A stretch of DNA of 64,000 nt, taken from contig NC_044277.2 in assembly GCF_004027225.2 (NCBI RefSeq), forward strand, positions 31,794,495 to 31,858,494. Direction: 5' to 3'. Shown here piece by piece: positions 41,601 through 56,600 of this stretch. Within the stretch, counting starts at the first letter, position 1. Each line of letters begins with the position of its first letter. A model generated the notes under the pieces. The model worked only from the letters and a program-made list of their open reading frames with translations. It ran no database searches and was not told where the DNA came from. Source of the DNA: Strigops habroptila (Eukaryota > Chordata > Aves > Psittaciformes > Psittacidae). A program made the translations under genes and the position numbers.

Positions 41601-44600
41601 TTCTCTTTAACAAAATTTTCTTTTAAAGAGTGATGACAGCTATGCATGACAGAGCCATCCAGAACTCTGCAATAGCTTTTGATGAAAAACTTAAATTCAA
41701 TGCTCCTGACAGATGAACACCCACACTCCAAGATATTGTTGAGATTGGATGTCTTTCAAAAAGCTGCTTCTGCTTCTCTGCCTTCATGCATACTATGAAA
41801 TGTTGTCTTTACTCCCCCCTGCTTTGCCTAGCCAGAGATAAGCACACTTCCAAGTTTCTAGTCCACAACCTTAGCTTCAGCAAAGAAATAATCTTCATGA
41901 CTGAGCAGATGGAATGTAGCAAAGCTCTTTGCATGAAGCATAGTGCAGGAGATAATATCAACAATGAGACTGGGGTATTTGGGTATTTTTACCCATTGCA
42001 TTCATTCCTCCATGGCTCCATGGAGTCATGACTCCACAAAAGGTTAGTGTATCAGCCAAGGGGAGCCGACTCCACTTTTTTCAAGAATGGGTATATGTGC
42101 ACAAGATTATCTCAGGTAGGAATCTGCACAAGTAATTAAGGGAAAAAGGTCATCGCTTAAGGCTCATCATGAAGTAATCACCCTATTTCTTTTTATGTTA
42201 AGAGTTTTAATTTGTCTCACTAGTGCTTTCCGTGGTTTTTATTTACTACTGTTTATGGTGAAGTGAGCCTCATCATAGTGCAGTTTCCTTGTAGCAGCTT
42301 CATTATTGATTCTGCTCTGGTATCTTTTAAGACAGTGATAATACCAGCCTTCCTTGATCACTGCCCTTTCACGTCCATCGTAATGACAGGTCTAATGACA
42401 GGAACTCCACAGAGACATCAGTTTATGACATATATGAAAGAAGAACAGGAAGGAACAAAGAAATGGGAACGTTAAAGCTCAGCTAATCACAATTTTTGGC
42501 AGTTTTCATTGAAAGCAAATAAATATAATTCTCCAATACATAAAACCAGATTTTGTTTCAGCTGAAATTTTTCAATTTTCCTTTCTCTAATCAAACTTTA
42601 AAAGCATTCTAATAGGCTAGACAAATGTTTATTGGCACTAATCTAAAACAGTTTTACCTAACCTTTGCAACACTGGAGAAAGTATGATTTTTTAAAACTT
42701 GAGTAATTCATATTTCAGTACCTTTGTAAAATGCCTGTGATATTATTTCATGGGAACCTTCTCATATATCAGAATTTAAATTTAGGAATTAGAAGACAGG
42801 TTATCTTTTCATAAAAAATACAATACAAAATTTCAAAGCATACATTTAATATATTCATTTAAGTTTAATCACTTAAAATTTTGATGAGAAATGGTGAACA
42901 AAAAGTTTTATGATAAAAATAATCAGAAATCTTACAGTAAATAGTCGTTGCTGTATAAGGATTGAATTAAGGCCGTCATACTGCATAACCCAAACACACA
43001 CTATCAACAGATCAACAGATAACCCCAACTGCAATGTGTTCTGAGACTTGAATCAGATGTTGAAAGTCTTGCATATGTGTATTTTGAGTTTGCAGCAAAT
43101 GATGCGACTTGTCTTGCTTTCCTCCTCAATGCACGTACCACACAACCAAGTCAGCTATTCAGGAAATTCTCTCTCTGAGCCATAGAGGAAAGCACTCATT
43201 CATTTATTCTTCAGCCTTTAACACCTAGACCCCTTATTTTTAGTGTCAGACAGAAAAACTACCTGGCATGGATACCATGCACATACACCTAGTACAGTCT
43301 GTTGTCAGAAAACACTGCTATTATCCTGCCAGCTGATGCTTAGTTTGATCCAGAAATTTTTAGATGAGGTTATGAAACCTACAGTACAACTTACCATCAT
43401 TTCTTCTTCAAGACTATGTTTGAGTTCAAATGTGCTGAAATAGAGATGAAATATCAGATACAGAATGGAACATAAGAGATTAACGTCTTTCTAGTTATGT
43501 TGAGGTCCATAAACTCGTAAAACTGTTAAACGACTTGTAAAAGCCATGCATCTGACTTGTAAGATAAAGTCTGCAGACCGCAGTCATAAGAAGTTAATTT
43601 CTTATATACATACAGTTACCTGTGAAAGCTGAAATTAGGAAAGATTCAAAGCCTAAGTATGATATAGAAAGGAGGTAAGATAATGGGATCAAGTTTTCAC
43701 AGACTGAAATTTCACTTCTTAAAGGGTGATCACTCATTTCCTGTAGCTTTGGTGCACAATTATTTATATATGCAGAAGGTTAGAAAGCACTGAATCAAAG
43801 GCTATCTTGAAAATTTTAATCTGAGAAAATGTAGTTTATAAGGCAGAAAGCTGTATTTGTCATGATAACCCTTTATTCAATAGTATCATGAAAGAAACTA
43901 TGGAACTGAAGAGATTGTAGAGCACAAAATTGTATAGCATATACCATTTTCTTAGTCTTGGATAACTACTGATTTGCACCTGCCTTGCCCTCTCATGTCC
44001 AAAGCAGAAAAGTACAACATGCAATTCTCAAAAAAGGTGCAGATGTAAACCTACTGTACATGAGAAGGAGGGAAAGAGAGGTACATAACTAGGTAGTTAC
44101 AACCACACTGACATCATGATAATGGATGAGCAAAAAAAGGTCTTTATTTTCTCCCCATCTCTGCAGTAGCTGTGTCTTCCCATTGCTAGGTAACATCTTT
44201 TGGTCTTTATAGTTAGCACCATCCACATATAAAAACCAAGGGTCAAGGCTCAATGCTGCTCAAGACTTAATTTCATCATCTACTCTGAATAGTCTATCAC
44301 TCACAAGGCATCATGTTCTATAGCTCAGACGCTTCTGCTATCCACAACAGCATACCCACACAGCAAAACTGCTGTTTTACAAGCTATTTCACTTGAGCCA
44401 CTACACACAGCAGGAACATTGGCTAAGTTTCCAGCCCGTGCAAGCACTTATTTTACTGTAAGAGAAAAAAACATTTAGCTCTACATACTTCAGCCTTACA
44501 GTATCAGAAGTGTCTTCCTGCTTCAGCTTTGGAAAACAACTTGCATATCATATGAGTTATCATTACTTATGCTATTTCTGCTGCATTTCTTAGATTTAAC

Positions 44601-47600
44601 ATAGATCTACTATATAAAACACTTCCTTTCATATAGACATCAGTCAGAAAACGATGCTAATCTTTTAGACAGGGTTGTAATACCATCATGACTGAACTCA
44701 AAGTCAATTAGGGTTTTGGTTTTAGGGTTTTGGTTTGTTTTGCCTTTTTTTTTTTTTTTAATTTAGATCAGGAATGTGCTTTTGAAATGGAAGTGCTGAT
44801 CACTCCCACTTACTGTGTATCACAGAGCACTCTTGGAGTACAAACTGGATCCCTTCCAGATAAAATGCAAGAAGTTGTGCTCCAGGAGCGCATCTAACAC
44901 TTTGCAGTTGCTCATGGGTATTCAGTCCACACAGATTAACCCCAGTTCAAAATAAAAACCACTGAAATGCAGACAGCATGAATGTCAAGTCCTCAGCACC
45001 AATTCTTTTGCTCTACATACCTGCTCTTGTTGCACCACAACACTCGCTAACACAGGCATTGCCTTCATCAGTATCCTGTTAAAAACCAGTGTAACATCAA
45101 AGACATTCCCATAGATACTGCACTATCAGCATTTCACAAACTTTCCACATACACGAGACTAGCTGAAGCTAAAACCCAGGTGGTTTTGCACCACTCAGGT
45201 GGCAGATTAAACTGAGTGGTAGCAGCAGCTACTGATTCCAGCTGCCGACTCTTCTTCTACCCCAGAAGGTTACAATTTTGCAGCATGGATGTTGCATGCA
45301 ATATGGATCTTCTGAATGCTTCTGATTTACAACGCATCACATTAAAATAAACCGCATCTAACACCAGTTTAGCTTTACAGACTGGACTACAAATTGTGGC
45401 ATTTAACCTCTGTCAAAGTGGGGTTCAAGTTGCGTGTAGACTGAAACCAATGTTCTGCTTATGGAGGAGCTGATGTTTCAGTGAGGATACAGCATCTTAA
45501 ATTACAATTCATCAACAGCCAAACTAATCACATAGAGTGGGATTAATGTCCCCTGAATTTAAACAGCCTTAAGGCAGATACCTACAGCTGAGCTAATTAT
45601 CCAAATTATCTTTGCAGTTACATAGACAAATAAGCATCTGTAGAGAGAGAGAATTTCAGCTACCCACCTTCAATTGAGATAAACTGTGTGTTGGAAATTC
45701 TCATTTTTCTCTACTAATTATAAAGAAGACTGGCTCAAATGCAGACATCTACACCACAGAGATCAAAAGCTTGGTGAGATGACTCCTACCATTTCTGTTG
45801 CATGAGCGTTAAATCAAACGAGTACATTCTCATCCAAGGCATTAAGTGAGTCCACCAATTATACCAACCAGTATTGCAACAGAACTGACAAGCCCAGTGG
45901 TTCAAAAAATGTTTTCCAGTGAAAAAAAAATAAATAAAATAAAATAAAATAAAATAAAATAAAATAAAAAGTGATAACATTTTAATTGGAGAGACTTTCA
46001 TATATGTAGGAAGGAAGAAAAAAATTATATGGAACAGGACTATACAGAAAGAAAAAAAAGCTAATATTTAAGCTCAGGAAAGATGGAAAAGTAAGTACAG
46101 TGGGCATCACTGAAAGTAAACATTTACCATGGCATAGCATAAATACCTCATTGCTGTATATGTTCTAAATATAGGGAGAGAGTGGTAAAGTAAATACCAC
46201 AGTACAGTATGGGTATTTATTTACTTTTTAATAGAATCCACTGTATTCTTTAAGACTAATGACACCGAGAACAAAAAAAAAAAAAAAGGAAAGATGAAGC
46301 ATAGAATGAGAAATGCCATAAACAGGTAAGCCAGAAATACAGTTTAGAACTAGAAATCAGCTGCAGGGCACCAGTGCAGAATGACATAAAGGTACAACTG
46401 AAAATTACTTCAAAAGACTGATGTTGACTGTAGTCTATCTAGCCTCTTCCACTAAGCCAGAATGAAATATATGTGTATTATCCATACTTTTTTAATCAAA
46501 ACTAATAACAGTAGTTTCAGAATAATATTTAATAGTAATTTTCTTCTGGATTTTTTTCATTGTAAGAATAAAGAGGATTTCCTTGGTATGTGTCGTGGTT
46601 TGAGCCCAGCCGGTAACTCGGAACCACATAGCCACTCTCTCACTCCCCCGCTTCTTCCTCCCCTAAACCTCCTGCCCTGCAATGCTAGCTGATGTTTTGT
46701 TGCCAAGAAAAAAAGAAATCGCTCTCTCTCCTGTAACAACCTTTATTTATTTCCCAAATTAAACAAATTCATCTGCTTCATTCCTTCACTCTTGCTCCTA
46801 AAGCACATATTCTGTCTTTATAATCAATCCCTCTCATTCCTTCTACAATGGCTAGACCATTCTTAAAAAATTACTAGAACTGGATACTGCATTTCAGACA
46901 AGGTCTCACCAGTTTCACATAGAGAAGTCTCCTTTCAAAGATTGCTGCCTCATATTAGTTTTTAACTCAGTGCAACTCCTGCATCTTCTTACTGCAGTGT
47001 TGCCTCTCTGTTTTACTCCTTATATTTTGCCTGTTTGATTTCTTCCTTATTCCATACCTTGCAGTTAAATTTCATCATGTTGGTTCCAGGCCACTACTCC
47101 CACTTGTCAAGTTCTTCTAATTTGATCGTGTTCTCTGAAACAGCCCTAACCTATGCCCTTGTCAATGTCTTCTGCAATTTTCAAGTGTATTCTGTAAGTG
47201 TATGCTCACACAAGTCATAACCCAAGTGCTTACTCAAAAAGGCGTGGGCTCCAGCAGCAGCAACACCTTCAATCATCTGCCAGTTTAACAGGGAGCTTCT
47301 GTCAATTTTCACTTGCAAAAATGTCAGGGTGGAGAGTGTCAAAAGCTTTCCAGGGTCAAAAATACTACTTACCTCTGCTACACTATACTGGTTAATTAGT
47401 GGGTCATATAAAAAGTAAAATAGTTTGGTTTGACATGGTTTCTTCTTGATGAACAGACATTGGCAGTTTCATCAGTTTGGCTTTCAGTTATGCTTAGGTG
47501 AGGCATTTTCATCCATACCAAGGCTGCTGAATGAAATCCATGGAAACTAATGAGAATTAGCACATAACTGAGATGCTTACTTTCAGTCATTTGAGTTTGA

Positions 47601-50600
47601 AAAAAATGTGGCCTCCATACTAGCTCAAGATCCCTTACAGTATACAGCAGAGTGACCACAAAAGCTCAGGACTACTGAAACACCAGACAACTCTCCTTGA
47701 AAATACAAAACCAACCATACCAACTAGTACTGATACATCCTTTAAGCAAAAAGAAAGATAATAGCTGAACTTGTTAAAATTTATACTACCAATAAAGTTA
47801 GGCATCTATTTTTCATTGGAGAACTACTACCCGTCTAGAAACTAAACGGTAAGGACCTTACATGCTACCATGTGGTGGACTAGAGTTTATAGAGCTTTAA
47901 CCGGGCAGAGATCCCTGAACAGACCTTGAGGTTTCAGCTACTCTTTTGGAAAACAGTAAGAAGCAGGAAAACTGTGGCTTTTGCCTGGAAACATGAAGGT
48001 GGTATGAGGCCAAAAATATTGTTCCCGAACACTGAAAAAATTGCATCAATATTTAGAAGTATCTCCCTATTACAGTTTCATGTGTTTGAGCTTTTTGTGT
48101 TCAAAATGTAAAACCAGGAATAGGAACCAGCAGACATGACTAATCACATTTAATTCTGTGTGTACTCAAAGCATGTTAAAAAAACCTTGCTGGAATATTC
48201 AGCTTTCCAACGTGTTCTGAAACAGTACATTTATTTTGCTACTTTTTAGAAGTGCTGCATAGAGACTTTCTATTAGAACATGACTAAAAATCATCTATTC
48301 ACTTCTATATTCTGACACGAATGGAAAAGAAGCAAGAGTGTAAAAGCTGATCTTGATTTCTGAGTTTTGTTGATTGTCAAATTATGAATTACACACATTC
48401 ATTACAAATAGTATTCATAAATATTTATAGCTAATCACAGATTGACCAGAGCATGGGTCCTTACCTCAAATCCTAGGTGTGATTACTATGATAAACCAGC
48501 TGTAACTGATTGCTTTCATACAGCAGTTTTAGAGATGTTACAGAATTTCCCGGACTTTGAACAGGAATTAGCCACAGTATCACAAACATGTGTCACAGTG
48601 AATCCTTTTAAAAGATGACCACTGTAATCTGACATAAGTGAATTGAACTTACTGCCAGAAAGCACCCATTGATCCTATGTGGGATGTTACTACTGTTAGA
48701 AATATGTTTAAATAAAACCTTAAAAAGAGTTAGTAAATGTATTAAAGGAGTTCTTGCCATTTGGAGACCAACAGGGAATTCAGGGCAAATATATTGTGAT
48801 ATCTATCAGGCAGCCAAAATTCTGGATTTGATGAGTGAAATAGCCTCATTTTAAGAAACTATAATCTTACTTTACTATAAAATAAAAAAGGTCCTTCTCT
48901 GTATGGACAGAAGATAGTCTTCTTAATGAATCATGCTTTTCTAACAATGGCAGTCACTGTACTTATGCCAAATCTAAAGTTGAGGACAAATTCATTTCTA
49001 GCATTTCAGTGGAATTATGTTAAAAAATAAATATTTCTTATCAATCAAAAAAAAGCTTAAGTTAAAGAAGATTCCCAGGCAGATATCATAAAGACAACAG
49101 GCTACACAGAGTTATTTTTATAAATCTTACTGATTCTTTCCATGTTCAGACTGTATTTTGTATTTAAGCTCTGATACTACTACTGCTAATTTTTAATAAT
49201 CTTTTTGATATGGGGGATGAAGAAGGTCTATGACAGCAAAAATACAAGATGAACAGTTTCTGTCCTATGTTGTGAATTATTTTGGGAAGGCTCCCTTAAA
49301 CTTTGAGACAGTGAGCCTTTCTGCTACTTTCCACTTTCAGTTTCTTTACTTGGAGTTGCTTAGTTGTTGTTGGCATTACATTAGTAAAAGTCATACCATG
49401 GACTTATCCACTTGCTTTCTTGGACACTTCACATTGCACAATCCTTTGCTAAAACTGCCAGAGAGAATAAGAGGATAAGTCAACGTCACTGTGTTCTTTG
49501 ATGCAGTGTCAATAGCCTTTGAGCACAGGCAAAGAAGCTTAAGCACTTCCACCAACCTTTGAAGTGGAGCAGAAAAGTTGAAAACCATAGGGAAAGCAGG
49601 CAGGTTCACTCTAAAAGAGGTGCTCTGTTCTTGGCACCCAAAGTGCTCTCCAGCCACTTCAGGGATTCCACAAACCAAAGTCCTCCATTCGAAAGGAACA
49701 TGAATTGTTTTTTTACCAAGTGTCCCTGAAGAGTTTTGGCAAAATAGACAAGATAGATACGCTAAGCAGAGACATGAATTAGTTTTGTCAGAAAGGTCTA
49801 GGAAATTTAACAGAGCACTTCTATTCAGAACATAAAAATTCACCAAAATGTGTAAGTAAGTACACTAAAGGCTTTCCTTTATTTTTCCTAATGTTGTTTT
49901 GATTCTCCTAAGTATACTACAGACAAAAAGTCTCAGCTGGAAGCTGACAGATACACATAGAGAGAGAAACTTCTGCCTTCAGACTTATGCAGATCATAGG
50001 ATCTAAAAGCATCACAAAATAGCTGAAAATTTATTTCTATCCCTGTTCAGTCACTATGATGACATGAATGTTTCACTATTATCCATGGAAGAGCTGTATC
50101 CACTATTGGGTTCATATGATCAAAAGTCCAATGGTTTGTATTTAAATACAGCAGGAATTTGTTTCAGGAAAAAATAAGAAAAATCTAAATGAGAAGTATT
50201 TACAGTCATTATTAATATTATTCTGAAGTCCTCATGCAGTTACTGAAATGGAAAGGCAAACCTTCCAGCCTCTTAAAATATAAGGCCCCTCAGAAGTCAT
50301 GAGTCAGTCATGGTTTTGAAAGGAATTACACAGTATCAGCACTTTTAACACATCACTATCAAATTTTAAAATTAAGACCTTCAGAGGTATTATAACAACA
50401 CAAAGAATATTTTTTTTCTTCTTCTGTAAACAAAATACGGATCCAGTACTGCTTCAGAGACACATCTGTAACTGCTCCTAAGAACCATGCAGCTATACCA
50501 AATAAATTACTGCATTCTGAACTTTTTGAAAAGTACCTCTAGAAGACTGTATTTTCTTCACAAGGTTTGCAAAATAAAACTTTATAGAAGCAAGGCACAA

Positions 50601-53600
50601 GGTTTTCAGTGGCATCCCTAGCATTTATCAGCAGGATCTGGCCAAAAGACAACTAAAAATACTTAAATAAGCAAAGACTTTCTTGCTCTAGAGGACACCG
50701 ATGTTCTCTAATTACAGTAATTACAAAATGCAGTGTGTGGCTAATTGCTGAGAAATACCAGGCTGAAATGCATTGCTATCTATCAAGATAAGAACCTAAA
50801 CACTTTTCAGTACAACAAAGGCATATGTGTGGAATATAAATCTCACATGAGCTATTTGAATTATTCATTTGTTTGGGAAAATACACATAAAGTCACAGAA
50901 TTGGTACTAAAAGAATAGTTTAAAACAGAATGCATTATGTACTGTGTCCAGTTCTGGGCTCCTCTGTACAAGAAAGACAAGGAGCTACTGGAAAAGGTCC
51001 AGTGGAGGGCCACAAGGGTGATCAGGGGTTTGGAGCATCTCTCTTATAAGGAGAGTTTGCAGGAGCTAGGCCTGTTTAACCTAGAAAAGAGCAGACTGAG
51101 AGGGGATCTCATTAATGCATATAAAAAAGGCGGGTGCCAGGAGGATGGTGCCGGAGTCTTCAATGGTGCCCAGTGACAGGATGAAGAACAATGGCCATAA
51201 ACTAAAACACAAGAAGTTTCACCTCAACATGACGAAGAACTTCTTCACATTGAGGGTGGCAGGGCACTGGAACAGGCTGTCCAAGGAGGTTGTGGAGTCT
51301 CCCTCTCTGGAGACATTCAAAACCCACCTGGATGTGTTCCTGTGTAACCTGCTCTAGGTGGCCCTGCCTTGGCAGGGGGGATTGGACTAGATGATCTCCA
51401 GAGGTCCCTTCCAACCCTAATGATTCTGTAATAAATTCATTAATCAAAATTGCTTTTGTAGATTTTGTTCTTGGTAGATTCTTTTATTATGCAGAGTACA
51501 ACTGTTTGGAATATAAAGGAATTAACAACTTGTACTATCCAAATAATGACTGTTCTTAAACTGTTGACCATGATAATCACGAAAAAAATCTCAGTTTTCA
51601 TTAATATGTTAGATTTATTAAGTTGCAATGTTGCCAATGAAATTATCAGGGAAAAAACAGAAGTTTTCAATACTGGCTCAGATATCTCTTCCATACAGAT
51701 GTACCCCAAGTGTGTACATGGTGTGAAGGCCATGCTCGTGTGGGCCCTGGGTGAGAAATGCTGAAAGCATGATACAACCCTCTGATAAGCATTGTTTGGG
51801 TACTTTGGAAGGGCAGCAGGGAAACATCATCCCTCTTTGCTCTCTTTCCACTACTGTTAAATTCTTGTGCACACCAAAAAGAAAATATTCCTTTCTCCTT
51901 TCTTTACTAGGAAACAACTGCGTACAGCATATCGCATGATAAACATATACAGCATGTATCTGCCATGCATTTTCATAACAAACTGTTCATCATGACCTTA
52001 AAAAAGATTTTTTTTTTTCCTGTTTAAGTCATAATGTTGACAATCCAAGAACTCTCTCAGCATTGAAGGAAAAGGTCTAGGAAAGAATGATCTAACATGC
52101 AGTTATAAGGTCACATAAAGCCACTGCAGAGGAGTTAATTGAGTTGGTTGGACTACAGTTCCCTACAGAGGATTTTATATACGTTCTCATGCCAGAATCC
52201 TTCTATATGGTGAAAGAGACAGAAGGCGAGTTGGAGGATCCATATCAGACTTAGGACACATTAGATGGAACTGAATACATTAACAGCACCAAATTGCCAG
52301 GACCAGGCAGTATCCTTCAAGAATCTGAAAGAACTTGATCATGGAACTTCTGAATTACCATGTGGTACACAATCTCTCCTAAAATGGCCTCATTACAGAG
52401 GAATGTACAGAGGAATTTTCTCTGTTCTCAATACAGAGAAAACAGACTGTGGGTGTTAATATTTTAAAAAGCTTCCAGTAGATCCTGAGAAACTGCAGAC
52501 TAAAAGCTGACTTCCATGGGATGATTTCATAGAGAACATTAAAAAACATACTAAATACAGAGATAATATGAATTCCTCCCTGAATGTATTAAACTTTGAA
52601 GGTGTCAACATGTGGAAGAGGATTAAGCGCAGTTAAGCTTTCTACAAAGTTCCTAAGTTATTTAAAAATTAATAAATGACTGAAATTAAGCTATCATGAG
52701 TTTAAGAAAAAAAGTGACAAAAACCAGAAAACAGACACAAGAATATGAAATAACATTTCAAATTCTCTGCATGATGTATCCATGGTCCTCTGCTGTATAC
52801 CTTCTTCACAATAGCCCAAGAAAAGGGAATGCAAGATGGTATTCACTACTTAAGGTAGTTAAAAACAAGATAGGAAAATAAACGAAAGAGATAAGAGACT
52901 CACTAATGATAAGTGACTGGAAGATGAAATGACAGATAGCATTCAGTGTGAACACATGCAAAGTAATGAGGACATTGCTGGAGATTACAGACAACTATTC
53001 ATACACTGTAGTGTACTAAATGACCTCTTAGCACACTGGAAAGATCGTGCAGTCATTGTGAATAACTCTATGAAAATGTCAGCTTTAGTTCAGCCACAAT
53101 GAAAAAAGTAAAAGAATTTTAGAAATTATTAGGAAGCAAAAAACTGTATCTATTTGTGGTATGCCATAAGTATGAAGAGTTTGGTTTGTTCCCTTTGAAT
53201 TAAGATGTACCACCATCACAGATAGAGAAGGAAAACAAAATTGAATAGCTTTTCAGATAGAATACTTTTCAAGTAAGACGAGTAGAACTCTCCAGTTGAA
53301 AAGATGTGACCATTAAGGAGATTATTATCTCTCACAAAAAAAAAAAAAAACCACCCAAAAAAAAAAACCCCACCAAACAAAAAAAAAACCACCACAAAAA
53401 CCAAGGCATCAATTAAAAGAATAGGTTTAAAGCAAAAAAAGAAAAAAAAGTACTTTTTCCCATAGTCCGTAATTAAATATATAGAGCTCTGCATCTTGAT
53501 GCCATGGATTCAAAGAATACAAATGGACTCAGAAGCGTTCAGATTCATAACAGAAAATTCCACCCAAGACCATTGGCCACAAAAAGTACAACAGGAGATT

Positions 53601-56600
53601 TTGGAAGTCCCTAAGCTGCTGTTTGCTGGAAGCTGGGGGTTTCATTGCAAAAGTTTCTCTTTTCACATGCTCTAATCTTATCCTTTTACCCTATGAATCC
53701 ATTACCGCTCACCAATACAGTCACAGTACTTGAGAAGATGAACTTGTCATCTGGTAAATTCAGTCAGACAACCATGAGAACATTCTGTTCCTTAAACATA
53801 TCTACTGTGGGTCTTACCGCAGCTGGTGACTTTAGGTCTCTGAACTGTGATAGCCCTGTACACTTTCTATTTTTCAGGGCATAAGGGGAAAGTGTATAGC
53901 TGTACAGAAAACCAGTAATTCAACCTTTTTGTTTTCCTTTTTTTAAAAATAGAACCAAGATCTTACATGCTGGGCACCATCCTCGAAAGCTTTTCTCTTC
54001 TACACAACTTAAACCAAAATGTGGCATTAGCCCTGAGGTTCTCTAAAATGTAAGGCTGAACTTTGCAAATAAGTCATATTACAAATAGCTCCTACCCAAA
54101 GTGTGGTTCTTCACCCCTCCCATTCCCGAGCTATGCATTCCTACTCTCTTTTTACCGGCACTGGTACTCATCTCATTCAGCTACATAGGGAGCCAGTTTC
54201 ATGACTCAGACTGGAAAAAAAATCTGAAAAATTAAATTTAAAAAATAAAATCTGATTTCTTAGGTACTTGGGTCACTCTCATTATCAACTCAGATACGTG
54301 CCAGTGGCAGGACCAGAACAGAGGCATTTCAGCCAGAGCCGCCCATTAGGTTAGGTTAGTTTAGTTGTTACAAACTAATAGTGCAATGAGAGCATTCAAC
54401 CTTCTTCTAGCTTCAAGCACTCTTGGAGATCTTAAACCTCTCAACTATGCAACACACTTCTAGAGGGATAGACATACCAGTGAGGCACCTGGACCTTGAT
54501 CACCTTCATTCGGATTTAGTAAGACAAAAAACTTCACTTCCACAAGCAGAGCTAGCCATTTACAAGGAAAGGTTTTACCAGTACAAAGGGCAGCTTACAG
54601 TGACATGGCTGTGCCCATACCAGGATACTTTTTCTGCCAGCATGTCTATACTAATAAAGCACCCAGCTCTACTTTTGTAGCTCACTAGACATCAGACAAA
54701 CACTTAAAGGGATTGTTTCCCTATTCTGGAGCACTGGAACTAACTGATGACAAGACCCGATGTATTCCATTGCAAGGTTTGGGGTTTTTTAATGGTATGG
54801 GTCTATCTGCTAAAACTTTTTTTCTTAATAAAACATTCCCATTTATCCCCATCTTTCATTTTACAGAAAAAAAAAAAAAATAGTCAAATACAGTTTTAAT
54901 TCTACCAATACTTGCCTGTTTGAACATTTTGTCATTCACAAAACTGATCCAGAGGTCATGGACCCTTGGAAAAACAGATCTAAGAGTGCTTACCACTTTA
55001 CCTGGAAAAGTGGAACTTGTTCATCCTATTATTGATATGAATCTAGAAAAATAAATTCACTATTAAATATCAGACATTTGTTTTAATTATGGACAAAAAG
55101 CTAGCAGTAATAGTTATACAGCTATATCTGCAAAAGTTATGAAATGACAAAATAGATTTTGACTCAAGTAATTTATCTATTGAATAAATAAATTACGCAA
55201 TATGCATAATGCACTATGATTACGGTATTAGTTTTTCCAAAGGAATCTCTTTGCACAAAACAAACCATGCTTCCTTAATGAGCTATCATTTCTAGTTTGT
55301 TCTTTGCTGTTCAATCTGTGGCTCCACACCACAGTTACAATTCTGTACTCAAATTTCTCTCTTATTAAATCCCATAATTTCCTCCTTCTTTCAAGCAGTG
55401 GAGGGTTCCCACTGTCTTCTAAACCCTCCTCTCAGTTCCCAATACTGACTCCTGCCAGCTTCCTCCACATACAATCTCCCTTACCACTCACTCGCAGGTT
55501 CAGTCTTTTTATATAGCCTCTTAGTGAATTTCTGTGCTGTTAACCTCCCTCCATAAACTCCCAAATTTTCTCTGCCCAGGAAGTCACAGTGCTTCCCCTA
55601 ACCACATCTATTCATCAAATGCTCTTTATCTCTTTACCTCTCTCTTACCACTGATTGCTCAACACCTTCTTGACCAGACTCTCAGCCCCTCTGCATGCCC
55701 TTCTTATGGGTCTTTGTCTCTAAACACACATCCATTCCTTTGGCCAGATTCTTTACACAGACCCTTCACATTCACAAACGCCAATCCCTGATTCCCTTGG
55801 ATAGTATCCCAAAATTGAATCCCACTCTCTCGAAAGCTGCTGTCCCATTCTGAGTAACGGGACGTAAGAATATGTCCTTAATACTAAAATTGTGTAATCT
55901 CTTTTCCATGCTACTTGTACTCTGGGTCAGGGGTCATAGTGGAGCACAGAAATAAAAACACAGTAACGACACAACAAAAATTTGTTGCAGATGTAGACCT
56001 AACGCAAAATCTAGGCCGTGTGTGCAGTGCAGGAGGAATCTGTGAAGAATACAGCTGTCAAAAACATAACTAACTCCAAGGAGTATATCCAAGTTCTTCT
56101 CAAAATATATAACACAGGTAAATGTAGAACGGAAAAAGGCACTTAACTAAAAATCAAAGCTACCCTTTTGCAGAACCTTGGGGAAAAGCGTTATGGTATT
56201 TTAACACAGTAAAACAATAAAGTTTTCCCTATTCTCATTTTACAAAAAGTCTTGATAGCTTTTTCTTAAGTTTTCCAGAAATAAATCAACTTAGGTTATT
56301 GGAAACAATAAAGTAACCTATATTATAACAAGGTCTGATAAAATCATAACAGAAACCAAAGTTCAAAGATATGTGCAGACTATTTTAACTGAAGGGGTTA
56401 AAGGGGTTTTAGATATTATCATCCCCTTATTTGGCAATGAAACATGGTAACTAATTCTCTGATGGCTCTTAGCCTAATACAGTAACACTCATATAGGTAA
56501 ACTTCAGTTAAACTACCTTTATTAATGATTTAAGTAAGCACAGTTTCTCCAGGGCACATATATGCTCAGTTCAATCAGATCTCCAAGCTGACAGACATCA

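Noticed and set aside
49391..49846. 151-codon minus-strand frame as an extra CRISPLD1 exon
   Set aside because: The CRISPLD1 reading is already complete between exons 2 and 3 with closing phases, and this frame has no domain.
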